The notes under the pieces were generated by a model. It saw only the letters and a program-made list of their open reading frames with translations. It did no database searches and had not been told where the DNA came from. From JBBRSC01 sp038245795 (GTDB taxonomy: Bacteria; Actinomycetota; Acidimicrobiia; Acidimicrobiales; Microtrichaceae), in the NCBI GenBank assembly GCA_038245795.1, contig JBBRSC010000025.1, positions 1-20,562 on the forward strand: a stretch of 20,562 bases of DNA, in the 5' to 3' direction. The translations under genes were made by a program, and so were the position numbers. This document shows, in pieces, positions 8,473 to 15,673 of the stretch; position 1 is the first letter of the stretch, and each line of letters starts with the position of its first letter.

Positions 8473-9242
8473 GGGTTCCTCGTGCTCGCAGAGCCGTCGT
8501 CGTCGTGTTCCGAAGAGCGACTGAGTCCGAGCGTGGCCAGCAGATCTTCGTGGAGCTCGAACCACACCGTGTGGTACGAGTTGATCCCGGGACGAGTGAG
8601 CCAGTCCCGCTCGCCATCAGCTACCCGCTCCAGGGCGCTGGTGAATCGCCCAGCGTAGGAGCCGAAGCGTGGAACTGTCGCACTGGTATCGCCGAGCAAG
8701 TGACAGATCTCAGCGTGCAGGACCACCAAACGATCGAGGATGCGTCGGTCCCAGTCAGGATCGCTGTGATCGTTGGTCACTACGAGACCTTCGTCGTTGG
8801 GCTCGAGCTCGTGACCACCGGCCGACGGTCGGAGCTGCCAGTCCGTACAGATATCCAGAAAGGTTCTGTTCATCGCGCGGAACTTCTCGTAGCTCGATCG
8901 GACCCGAGTGCGGCCGTCGAGCCCGTCGAGTTCGATCGCCAACAGTCGCTCGCCCTCTGAACGCCCGCGCAACGTCAGGTTCCAGCCGGGGAGCCGCCCA
9001 TCGTGATGGATCAGCCAACCGCGCTCGCGGCCCTCGTCCAACATCTCGATCATCTCCAGGCTGGTGAGCTCGACGTGTTCGCCAGCGGCCGCACATTCGT
9101 CGTCCAGAGCTGAACCACAGCCGAGTCGATCGAGGAGTGCTTCGCCCGAGATGAGTCCGAGCAGACGGATCTGCAGCAGAACGATGCGCCATTCTGCTGT
9201 CGGCGCGCCCCCATCACCGGGCCCGTGCGTCGGCGTGTTCAT
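8469..9242 (-). CDS. Winged-helix-like protein of unknown function, coupled to dapA
   Basis: A protein of 257 residues from the ATG at 9242; a GTG at 9260 would add six residues. No signal peptide or membrane segment is seen. The N-terminal half (about 17-105) looks like a winged helix: helices around VLLQIRLLGLISGEALLDRL, a helix near LTSLEMIEMLDEGRERGWL, and a wing around HHDGRLPGWNLTLRGRSEG. The C-terminal half (about 115-240) is helical with striking blocks NRTFLDICTDWQLRP, NDHSDPDWDRRILDRL and NSYHTVWFELHEDLLATLG. I recognise a similar two-part arrangement in uncharacterised actinobacterial proteins but cannot name the family. It may be a transcription factor whose C-terminal part senses a ligand, or an RNA-associated protein. 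Its stop overlaps the dapA start (ATGA), so it is cotranslated with dapA and rnj and is probably first gene of that operon. Confidence 0.75.
   Translation of the reverse strand: MNTPTHGPGDGGAPTAEWRIVLLQIRLLGLISGEALLDRLGCGSALDDECAAAGEHVELTSLEMIEMLDEGRERGWLIHHDGRLPGWNLTLRGRSEGERLLAIELDGLDGRTRVRSSYEKFRAMNRTFLDICTDWQLRPSAGGHELEPNDEGLVVTNDHSDPDWDRRILDRLVVLHAEICHLLGDTSATVPRFGSYAGRFTSALERVADGERDWLTRPGINSYHTVWFELHEDLLATLGLSRSSEHDDDGSASTRNP
8476..8481 (-). promoter_or_regulatory. Ribosome binding site of dapA (GAGGAA)
   Basis: GAGGAA lies three bases before the ATG at 8472, inside the last codons of the upstream winged-helix gene. It decides the dapA start over the longer open frame and supports translational coupling through the ATGA overlap. 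Confidence 0.6.
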
Positions 9243-9326
9243 TCCGCGACGATGCCACACCGTCAGCCGTCGGGGCGCGACTTGGGCGCCCGATCCGTTG
9301 AAGCGGAGACCCCACTACGCTTCGTC

Positions 9327-9343
9327 GGATCGGACGCCGATCC
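9327..9343. repeat. Perfect 7-bp inverted repeat between the DUF1501 gene and the winged-helix gene
   Basis: GGATCGG-ACG-CCGATCC, a seven-base-pair stem with a three-base loop, lies in the roughly 150-bp gap between the two genes. It sits about 67 bp past the DUF1501 stop and about 85 bp before the winged-helix start. No T-run follows on either strand. It may be an atypical terminator for the DUF1800-DUF1501 unit or an operator for the winged-helix-dapA-rnj operon. The rest of the gap shows no gene or clear promoter. Confidence 0.4.
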
Positions 9344-9410
9344 CCACGACCTGGGAGCAAGCGAGCAGCTGGTGAAGCAACGCGCTCGCCCAGGGTGGAA
9401 GAGGGAGTCG

Positions 9411-10784
9411 CTACGCGAGTGCCAGGCCCAATGCCGACTGTTGGGTGAACGTGGGAAAGATGGTCGACAGGTTGCTGGCGTCGCCTCGTACCGACAGCAC
9501 CTCTGACAACACCCGCCGATAGTCGTTCATGACCGTCAAATCGCCATGTTGGGGATCATCGACGATCGACGTGGGAAAGGCGCCGTAGACCCCACCACGG
9601 ATCTTCTTCCCCATGACGAACATGGAGCTGCCCCATCCGTGGTCGGTGCCGCCCGAGCCGTTCTCGTTGATGGTGCGACCGAACTCGGAAATCGTCGCCA
9701 GCGTCACCTCGTTCATCTGGGTGCCGAGGTCGTTGTAGAACGCGCTCAGCGCATCGGCGAACTCCGCCGCTCGTTGACGGAATGATGACGCGGGATCCTC
9801 GGGAGCACCCATGCCGTCGTGGCTGTCCCAGCCGCCGATGTCCACAGCGACGCACCGCAATCCGACGTTGGCCCGGATCAGCTGTGCGATTTCCTTGAGG
9901 TCGTTGGCGAATCCAGAGTTCGGGTACACCGTCCCGTTCTGTGGCGCGAACGTCGGCGATGCGAAGTTGATCCCAGCGAGGGTGCCGATCGCCGCCATGG
10001 TGTTGGCTCCGGTCTGGTTCAGAAGGTCGCCGGTTCCGGCGTCGTACCAACTCGTCAGAGCCGTGCGGGCACGGGTGTTGCTCGAGTAGCCCGACACGTT
10101 GAACGATGTGTTGTTGTACATCGAGTACGCGGCGACCCCGCCGGACAGACTCCGTTGGAGCTGCCCGCCTCGACCGACTGCCGCCAACCGATCGACGCCC
10201 GGTTGTCCGGCGAGATACCGGTTGAGGAACCCCGTCGAATAGTTCCAGCTGGCGGTGCCGAACTCGAAGTTCTTCTGGCCGTCGAAGTGGCTGCGGGTCT
10301 CCTCGGCAGCTGGCATGCCAGCGGCATGGACGATCGCGAGGTTGCCATTCGTCCATGGGCCCGCGTGGAGCGACGCCATTCCGGGATGCATGGCGAAGGT
10401 TCCCGAGAGAGCGAAGTTGGGAATCGACCCGCCCTGGACCATGGGGAGCCCCGCCTTGCCCGTGGGGTCGATGAACTCATCGGGCGCCTTCACGCGGATG
10501 GTGGGACGCAACGTTCGGTACGTCGCCATGTTGTAGGGAGCGACCAGGCTCAGACCATCGGCGCCACCTCGTAGGAACACGAGCACCATGACGTCGCCGT
10601 TGCCGGGCGCCTCCGGCGATGCGAAGGCGTAACGCGTTCCCATCGTGACCACGGCCGCGGCACCGGCCGTGGCTGCCGTTCCTGCCAGGAACGTGCGGCG
10701 GGTGAACCCGGAATCAGATTGATCCTCGGCACCGGGGACGGCCCCGGCATCGAGAGCGCCGATCGTGGGAAGTGTGGTTGACAT
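9411..10784 (-). CDS. DUF1501 protein, Tat-exported
   Basis: A 457-residue protein of the DUF1501 family, related to the alkaline phosphatase/sulfatase fold; no activity has been settled. The twin-arginine signal is clear: FTRRTFLAG (27-35, R29/R30) followed by an Ala-rich hydrophobic stretch and a likely AFA cleavage site near residue 55. Family blocks are FLRGGADGLSLV (70-81), AMHPGM (131-136), SHFDGQ (165-170), IGGWDSH (316-322) and SEFGRTINENGSGGTDHGWG (366-385), rich in Asp/His as expected for a metal site. The ATG at 10784 is chosen over a longer open frame because GAGG lies about nine bases upstream and the Tat signal then sits at the N-terminus. It starts 10 nt after the DUF1800 stop; such pairs recur across bacteria and probably act together outside the membrane. 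Confidence 0.9.
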   Translation of the reverse strand: MSTTLPTIGALDAGAVPGAEDQSDSGFTRRTFLAGTAATAGAAAVVTMGTRYAFASPEAPGNGDVMVLVFLRGGADGLSLVAPYNMATYRTLRPTIRVKAPDEFIDPTGKAGLPMVQGGSIPNFALSGTFAMHPGMASLHAGPWTNGNLAIVHAAGMPAAEETRSHFDGQKNFEFGTASWNYSTGFLNRYLAGQPGVDRLAAVGRGGQLQRSLSGGVAAYSMYNNTSFNVSGYSSNTRARTALTSWYDAGTGDLLNQTGANTMAAIGTLAGINFASPTFAPQNGTVYPNSGFANDLKEIAQLIRANVGLRCVAVDIGGWDSHDGMGAPEDPASSFRQRAAEFADALSAFYNDLGTQMNEVTLATISEFGRTINENGSGGTDHGWGSSMFVMGKKIRGGVYGAFPTSIVDDPQHGDLTVMNDYRRVLSEVLSVRGDASNLSTIFPTFTQQSALGLALA

Positions 10785-10794
10785 TTGTGAGACC

Positions 10795-12540
10795 TCAGCG
10801 GCGTTGGAAGGATGGATGCGACAGGATGAGGCCGACCGTGAGCGACAGTCGGCCGGCATTGGTGGTGACCGTTGTCGCCACTGAGGTACCAGCGACGCCG
10901 AGCGCCGTGCACATGTCGGCGATGTCCTGGGCCGAGATCATGTAGTTCCCGAGGTTCAACGCCATCCAGGCGATGAGCTCAGCGACGCTGGCGGGCAGCG
11001 GGTTCGGCATGAGCGCCAACAGATCGACGCGCACGCGATCGGTGACATCGGATTGATCGCCCATGGCATTGCGGCAGATGTTGCCAGCCGCTTCCCAGCG
11101 ATTCAGCAGCCCATCGCTTGACACCCAGAAGGCCTGATGGTCGGGGTAACCGTCCGGCGTGACCCGTTCGAAAATGGGTTGGCCCATCGACTCCAGTGAA
11201 TACCGGAGCCCGTCAGCCGACTTTCCCTGCGGGGCCGTGCCCATCGTGGCATTCGTGGCACGCAGGCAGGCCACGAGGTGCTCGAGGGGTCGGCGGATCT
11301 TTTGTCCGGCGGAGGCTCCGAACTCGGCTGACAGGAAAATGTGTCGGAGCGTCGGGACAATCGCGGTGTCATTGGCGGTGAAGACCGCCGCCGCGGATGC
11401 CACTAGTGACATCGACGGGGTGTCGGTCACGAATCGCTTGATCAGCTTCCAGCAGACGTAACGGGCGGTTGCCGGGTGATGAGCCAGATAGTTCACCAGG
11501 GTGACGCCATCGTCGTAACCCTGCCCGTAGGCGCGAGCCGGGAACGACACGGCTCCCCCGAAACAGCTGACCGCTGTTCGAGAGTGCTGCCACGGCAGAA
11601 ACTTGAAGTTGTACTTCCCAGCACCGTCGGTCCAATCGAGGGCGAACCCCGAGATGATCTGCGCAACAGCCTGAACGTCTGCTTCGGTGTACGACTGCAC
11701 ACCGTTGATGATCCCGAGCGAGTGCAGCTCGAGAAGCTCACGTGCGTAGTTCTGGTTCACCCCACCCGGGGTCGATGCGTCGTTCGGGAGATTGTCGAGG
11801 TAGTCGAGCATCGAGGGACTCTGGGCGGAGGCGAGCAACATGGTGCTGAACTTGCCCAATGCGTTGGCCCGTACGACATCTTCGTAGTCCCTCGTGCGAA
11901 GAAAGCCCATCCAGGTATGGCGGCGCCAGATGTTGAAGTGGTTGCCCCAGAAGTCGCACATGACTTCGAAGAGCTGCTGATCGGAGTAGACCGCCCGCTG
12001 AATATTGGCGTGGTCCATCTGATCGAACAACTGGTCCTGGCCACCGTTGCCGTCCTGGACGGTGAAGTTCGCCATGTTGGAGTTGGCGAGGGTCGGGTAC
12101 CCACTGGCCAGTCGTGATTCGGCAGTGCCGAGCCCCGTCCTGGTCAGTTGCTGCTCGATCCAGGCATTCACGCCCATCGCCTGCACGGCAGCGACCAATC
12201 CTGGTCTCGGACCGAACGTCAACTTGTTGACCACCATCGACGCCGTCAGCGCTGGATTTCCGGGCACCGTGGTTGGTGGAGCTGTCGAAGGTGGTGCCGT
12301 ACTCGGTGGCGCGGTGGTCGACGGTGGTCCCGGAGTCCAGTCGATCTTTTCGCCGGTCTTCAGCTTGCGAAGGATCGTTGGAAGATCATCGCAGGCGGTC
12401 GCAAGCACAGCCGCAGCCGGCGCCAACAACAGGTGTCGACGGGTCGGCTTTCTCGGTGCGCTAAGCGACTCTGGCGGGCGGTCATGGTCATCGGAGCAGC
12501 CAATGGCTTCCCCGTTCTCGGTCCCCAGCAGTGTTGTCAC
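10795..12540 (-). CDS. DUF1800 protein, Tat signal with Pro/Thr/Ser linker
   Basis: A 581-residue protein of the DUF1800 family, function unsettled. The N-terminus holds a twin-arginine motif (PTRRHLLLAP, R34/R35) and a short hydrophobic run ending in LATAC (C50), which could be a lipoprotein acylation site though the lipobox is not ideal. A Pro/Ser/Thr linker (about 70-94) follows, as in surface-tethered proteins. The DUF1800 domain fills the rest: KLTFGPRPGL (106-115), DFWGNHFNIW (196-205), NYARELLELHSLGI (264-277), YTEADVQAVAQIISGF (284-299) and HHPATARYVCWKLIKRF (354-370). The GTG start has no good ribosome binding site, so the true start is less certain. The gene heads a two-gene unit with the DUF1501 gene. 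The 136-bp gap upstream has two weak hairpins but no convincing promoter. Confidence 0.88.
   Translation of the reverse strand: MTTLLGTENGEAIGCSDDHDRPPESLSAPRKPTRRHLLLAPAAAVLATACDDLPTILRKLKTGEKIDWTPGPPSTTAPPSTAPPSTAPPTTVPGNPALTASMVVNKLTFGPRPGLVAAVQAMGVNAWIEQQLTRTGLGTAESRLASGYPTLANSNMANFTVQDGNGGQDQLFDQMDHANIQRAVYSDQQLFEVMCDFWGNHFNIWRRHTWMGFLRTRDYEDVVRANALGKFSTMLLASAQSPSMLDYLDNLPNDASTPGGVNQNYARELLELHSLGIINGVQSYTEADVQAVAQIISGFALDWTDGAGKYNFKFLPWQHSRTAVSCFGGAVSFPARAYGQGYDDGVTLVNYLAHHPATARYVCWKLIKRFVTDTPSMSLVASAAAVFTANDTAIVPTLRHIFLSAEFGASAGQKIRRPLEHLVACLRATNATMGTAPQGKSADGLRYSLESMGQPIFERVTPDGYPDHQAFWVSSDGLLNRWEAAGNICRNAMGDQSDVTDRVRVDLLALMPNPLPASVAELIAWMALNLGNYMISAQDIADMCTALGVAGTSVATTVTTNAGRLSLTVGLILSHPSFQRR
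12259..12333 (-). repeat. Repetitive Pro/Ser/Thr linker coding segment in the DUF1800 gene
   Basis: Codons 70-94 encode near-repeats of the unit APPST (PPSTTAPPSTAPPSTAPPTT), visible in the DNA as repeated gtggtgc/ggtggcg-type blocks. It is a flexible spacer between the membrane anchor or signal region and the folded domain. Copy number may vary between strains. Confidence 0.7.
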
Positions 12541-12676
12541 CGGGACGGTATCGGCGAATCAGCGCCAAAACCTTGAGTCCTTTGACCTAGACACCTCGGA
12601 TTTTCGCCCTCGCTGCCGACAACGACGCGGCAACCTCGATGCTCGAGGAATCGAAACTGTCGCGTGTGTCGTGAGG

Positions 12677-13795
12677 TCAGGCGGTCTTGAGTTCTTCGCC
12701 CGTCAGCGCAAAGGTTTCGTAGTCGTCGGACGTGTCGCTCCAGTCCTCGAACTGGATCACGCCAAGTTCCTCGAACCGACGACGAAGCCAAGCATCGTTG
12801 CGGTCGAGCAGCCCCAGCTTTTTGCAGTTCGGGACGATCTTCGAGAACAACATCATCTGGAACATCTGACGGGTCGGCGTCTGCATGACAAGTTCGACCG
12901 CCGTTTTCACGTCGACGCCCATTCGTTCCCACACTTCCTGCTGCAGGAAACGATCGCGCATGCGCACCGCCGCCTCGAAGGCGAACTGCTGACGCTCGAA
13001 GATTTCCGCGTCGGACAGCTCCGTGTAGTACTCCTTCAGCGACAAGACACCGAAGGCGACGTGACGGGCTTCGTCGCTCATCACGTAGCGGAGGAGCTGC
13101 TTGAGCAGTGGCTCTGTGGTCATCATGTGCATGAAGCCGAACGCTGCGAGCGCAAGGCCCTCCACCATGATCTGCATCCCGAGGTAGGTCATGTCCCACC
13201 GGGAGTCTGACACCACGTCGTCCAGCAACATCTGCAGGTGAGCATTGATCGGGTAGAAGCCTTCGAGCTTGGTGTCGAGGTACTTGGCGAACACTTCAAC
13301 ATGGCGTGCTTCGTCCATTACCTGCGTCGACGCATACAACTTTGCGTCGTACCACGGCACGGTCTCGACGATCTTGGCAGTACAGATCAGCGCACCCTGC
13401 TCGCCGTGCATGAACTGGCTGAGCGTCCAGTTGTTCGACTCGATGCCGAGTTCGAGCCACTGCTTGTCAGTCCACTTCTCGAAGGGTGTCCCGACGACGT
13501 CGAAATCCGCCATTCCGGCGCCATTTGCATGGAGGGCGTTCTCGGCGACGACCTTCTCGATGTCGACCTCGGTCTCCCATGGCAGGTCCGTCTCGCCGTT
13601 CCATTGCGAGGTCTTGGCCTTCTCGTAGAGCTTGTTCAGCGCCGGTCGCTGACCCTTTTCATAGTCCCAGGTGAAGATCGCCTCGGAGTTGTCGAGGACG
13701 GAGTGGATCAATTCGTCGCCGTTGTTGACAATGCTGAGGATGGACTCGAGGTCATCAACTTCGTTTCGTCCGAGAAGGTCGTTGTAATCAGCCAT
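12677..13795 (-). CDS. Ferritin-like diiron protein, putative oxygenase
   Basis: A 372-residue, mostly helical cytoplasmic protein with the full ligand set of a four-helix-bundle diiron centre: E132 (MHGEQGAL), E162/H165 (DEARH), E212 (MVEGLAL) and E242/H245 (DEARH). The repeated DEARH with spaced single glutamates is the pattern of ferritin-like, ribonucleotide reductase R2-like and AurF-like oxygenases and oxidases. It does not look like class I R2 (no matching C-terminal tail) and differs from mycobacterial R2lox. The substrate is unknown. An ATG at 13813 would add six residues and overlaps the TetR stop as ATGA. The ATG at 13795 is preferred because CCGGAG lies six bases upstream. The gene directly follows a TetR gene with its own operator, so it is very likely that regulator's target. 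Confidence 0.85.
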   Translation of the reverse strand: MADYNDLLGRNEVDDLESILSIVNNGDELIHSVLDNSEAIFTWDYEKGQRPALNKLYEKAKTSQWNGETDLPWETEVDIEKVVAENALHANGAGMADFDVVGTPFEKWTDKQWLELGIESNNWTLSQFMHGEQGALICTAKIVETVPWYDAKLYASTQVMDEARHVEVFAKYLDTKLEGFYPINAHLQMLLDDVVSDSRWDMTYLGMQIMVEGLALAAFGFMHMMTTEPLLKQLLRYVMSDEARHVAFGVLSLKEYYTELSDAEIFERQQFAFEAAVRMRDRFLQQEVWERMGVDVKTAVELVMQTPTRQMFQMMLFSKIVPNCKKLGLLDRNDAWLRRRFEELGVIQFEDWSDTSDDYETFALTGEELKTA

Positions 13796-13801
13796 GGGAT
13801 G

Positions 13802-13807
13802 CTCCGG
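13802..13807 (-). promoter_or_regulatory. Ribosome binding site of the ferritin-like gene (CCGGAG)
   Basis: CCGGAG ends six bases before the ATG at 13795 and sits between the two candidate starts. The first ATG (13813) has no such sequence, so this decides the start. Confidence 0.55.
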
Positions 13808-13809
13808 TT

Positions 13810-14508
13810 TCATGCGGGTTCAGGGATGGGTTGGTGGGATTGGTTGGAAAACGAAGATGCCGCGGTGATCGCTGGCAGAAAATGTCGACGCACTAGGTCT
13901 CGTACGACGTCGGCATCTGTCAGTTCGATCGACATCGACGGAGTCACGGTGTAGGAAATCACGAGTCGGGCCACCCATTCGGCGACCTCCCCGGCGAGCG
14001 ACGGTTCGACGAAGCGCTCCAACTCGGGTGTGATGAAGGCCCCTGACGCCACCAGGATCGGACCCTGACGATCAAAGGCCAGGAAGGGCATGAGAACTTC
14101 GGGCTCGTGGCTCAGGAGTGCCGAGAAGGCTTCGTGCTGGGCGAGGAAGGTTGCCCCTCCAGAGATCGCCTCGACGAGGACGTCTTCGACTGACTCGGCG
14201 AGCGAGAACCCTGCCGACACCTCGACGAGCAACCTGGTCACTTCGTGTCGGGCAGTGGCTTCGAACAACGCCGGCTTGCCGCCGGGAAACAATCGATACA
14301 GGGTCGCCCGCGAGATGCTGGCCTCGCGCGCGACATCCTCGAGGGTGGTCTTGGCGAGTCCCCATCGAGCGACGCAGGACAGGAGCGCGACGATGACTCG
14401 ATGCTCGGCAGACGACGTCTCCACCAGCGCACGGGTCGGCGTTGCAGCCCGATCGGCGTCGTGGGTCAGTACGGTCCGGTTCTCGTGGGGAGCAGAGGCG
14501 ACGACCAC
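13810..14508 (-). CDS. TetR-family regulator, upstream of the ferritin-like gene
   Basis: A 232-residue protein. After an unstructured N-terminal extension of about 35 residues comes a TetR DNA-binding domain: a helix at VIVALLSCVARWG (38-50), then the helix-turn-helix TTLEDVAREASISRATLYRLF (54-74) and GGKPALFEA. The C-terminal part (about 90-220) is a helical ligand-binding and dimerisation domain that names no ligand. The GTG start at 14508 is supported by a TATTGT box seven bases upstream; an internal GTG at codon 29 (14424) would remove most of the extension. The gene ends in an ATGA overlap with the first possible ATG of the ferritin-like gene. A 31-bp inverted repeat over its own promoter suggests autorepression and joint control of both genes. 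Confidence 0.9.
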   Translation of the reverse strand: MVVASAPHENRTVLTHDADRAATPTRALVETSSAEHRVIVALLSCVARWGLAKTTLEDVAREASISRATLYRLFPGGKPALFEATARHEVTRLLVEVSAGFSLAESVEDVLVEAISGGATFLAQHEAFSALLSHEPEVLMPFLAFDRQGPILVASGAFITPELERFVEPSLAGEVAEWVARLVISYTVTPSMSIELTDADVVRDLVRRHFLPAITAASSFSNQSHQPIPEPA

Positions 14509-14509
14509 A

Positions 14510-14540
14510 AATGAGACAATAGAACTCGATGCGTCTCATT
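14510..14540. promoter_or_regulatory. Inverted-repeat operator at the TetR/ferritin-like promoter
   Basis: AATGAGAC (14510-14517) and GTCTCATT (14533-14540) are perfect 8-bp inverted half-sites separated by 15 bp. The centres lie about 23 bp apart, near two helical turns. One half-site overlaps the stretch between the -10 box and the GTG start of the TetR gene; the other falls near the -35 region. Position and symmetry fit a TetR autoregulatory operator. No gene starts on the other side, so the site serves only the TetR-ferritin unit. Confidence 0.65.
14516..14521 (-). promoter_or_regulatory. Candidate -10 box (TATTGT) of the TetR-ferritin unit
   Basis: TATTGT fits TANNNT and lies seven bases before the GTG at 14508, so transcription would begin at or next to the start codon (leaderless). 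It lies within the 31-bp operator. No good -35 hexamer is seen. Confidence 0.5.
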
Positions 14541-14590
14541 GCTACGGGAGATAGCGTGACCCTCGTCACATTCCGCCATCGCGACTCAGC

Positions 14591-15064
14591 CTATTTGTAG
14601 CCAACCATCACGTGCTCCAACCACCACGCTGGCGCAGCGTTCATCACGGTCCCCAGATCCCAGTAATCCCACCAGCGCGTGACCGCTCCGCCGTCGTCCA
14701 AGTCCATCATCGAGACAAACGGCAGGGTGACGGTGTGCTCGTCGTCCCACGTCCAGGTCTCCTCGTGCTCGGTGACCACCCGATTTCCCTGGGCGGTCAC
14801 CATCCCCGGATGCAGGACGTACTCCTTGAGGGGAGCGAGACCCAGCCGCAGCCGCGCCGCAATCTCGGCGGCGCCGAATGCCCCATCCTCGGGGGCAGGC
14901 ACATCGGTATAATGCCCATTCTCGGTGAAGTGCGCTCCGACCGCGTCGAAGTCCCGTCGACCAAGATCCGCCCAGAGCGACTCGACGACAGCAACGTTGC
15001 GCCTGATGGCGTCCAGCGTGGTCGATTCGGGCATCGACGGGTCAGAGGTTGCGAAATCGTTCAT
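14591..15064 (-). CDS. SnoaL-like/NTF2-fold protein
   Basis: A 157-residue protein that reads as a SnoaL-like or nuclear transport factor 2-like cone fold: an N-terminal helix with VAVVESLWADLGRRDFDAV (24-42), HFTENGHYTDVPAP (45-58), and late strands TEHEETWTW (98-106), TVTLPFVSMMDLDDG and TRWWDYWDL (129-137). Members include polyketide cyclases, limonene-epoxide-hydrolase-like enzymes and ketosteroid isomerase relatives. The Arg/Asp pair of limonene epoxide hydrolase is not evident: the aligned TER-D segment reads TEHEE, and WRDY reads WWDY with D133 kept. I therefore do not call that activity. The gene starts 9 nt after the upstream TetR stop and is last in the SURF1-TetR-SnoaL cluster; a small ligand linked to that regulator is possible. 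Confidence 0.8.
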   Translation of the reverse strand: MNDFATSDPSMPESTTLDAIRRNVAVVESLWADLGRRDFDAVGAHFTENGHYTDVPAPEDGAFGAAEIAARLRLGLAPLKEYVLHPGMVTAQGNRVVTEHEETWTWDDEHTVTLPFVSMMDLDDGGAVTRWWDYWDLGTVMNAAPAWWLEHVMVGYK

Positions 15065-15073
15065 CGCGAAACG

Positions 15074-15673
15074 CTACTGCTGGACTGACACTTCACGCGT
15101 CGCTGGATCGATGATTCCGGCCAGGAATTGAGTTCTCACCAACCGTTCGACCTGACCACGATCCGTCATGTCCCAACGTCCGGCCGTGCCGATGTACCCA
15201 AGCAACATCCGCGTCAGGTAGTCGGCCGCCTCGTCGATGTCGACGCCCTCTGCGAGCACCGAACGATCGAGGAGCTTCCGCAGGTAGTCGCGCACTATCT
15301 GGAGCAGGAGGGGCTCGGAACTGAGCAACGCCGGGAGCAATTCATCGGGCTCCGCCACGAGGAGCCGTTGCAGCAGGTCGTAGTCAGCGAGCCGTTGCCT
15401 CGCAACCATCAGTCCAGCCACCAGCCGACCCTCGAGATCTGGTTCAGCGGCCACCGACTCAGCAAGGAACTGCCAGAACCGCGACACCTCACGAGTCACT
15501 GTTTCCCGGACGAGTTGAGCCCGCCCACCTGCGAAGTGGCGGTAGATCGTTGCTCTCCCCAGGCCTGCTGCGGACGCCACGTCCTCCAACGCGAATCCGC
15601 TGAGGCCCACTCGATCCACACACTCGACGACAGCGTCCATGATGCGATCACGAACATCGCCCGGGTCAGCCAT
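15074..15673 (-). CDS. TetR-family regulator between SURF1 and the SnoaL-like gene
   Basis: A 199-residue TetR-type repressor. The helix-turn-helix is ALEDVASAAGLGRATIYRHF (28-47), preceded by the usual helix RIMDAVVECVDRVG (10-23) and followed by AGGRAQLV. The C-terminal part is helical and gives no hint of ligand. The ATG start lies inside the end of the SURF1 gene (8-nt overlap), so the two are translationally linked, and the SnoaL-like gene follows after 9 nt. It has no promoter of its own that I can see. I found no inverted repeat in front of SURF1 as clear as the one in front of the other TetR gene, so its binding site is not identified. Confidence 0.92.
   Translation of the reverse strand: MADPGDVRDRIMDAVVECVDRVGLSGFALEDVASAAGLGRATIYRHFAGGRAQLVRETVTREVSRFWQFLAESVAAEPDLEGRLVAGLMVARQRLADYDLLQRLLVAEPDELLPALLSSEPLLLQIVRDYLRKLLDRSVLAEGVDIDEAADYLTRMLLGYIGTAGRWDMTDRGQVERLVRTQFLAGIIDPATREVSVQQ

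Noticed and set aside
12614..12648. Two small hairpins (TGCCG-N9-CGGCA and CCTCGA-TGC-TCGAGG) downstream of the ferritin-like gene as a terminator
   Set aside because: Stems are short and no T-run follows on the minus strand; not stronger than expected by chance.
12047..13210. Long open frame on the plus strand (387 codons) across the DUF1800 and ferritin-like genes
   Set aside because: It is antisense to two genes with strong family motifs, its translation is low in family-like features, and long antisense frames are expected at this GC content.
12677..13795. Ribonucleotide reductase small subunit or R2lox
   Set aside because: Iron ligands match the superfamily, but the surrounding sequence does not resemble either family and no reductase large subunit is nearby.
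14591..15064. Limonene-1,2-epoxide hydrolase
   Set aside because: The Asp-Arg-Asp catalytic pattern is not recognisable; only the general NTF2/SnoaL fold can be supported.
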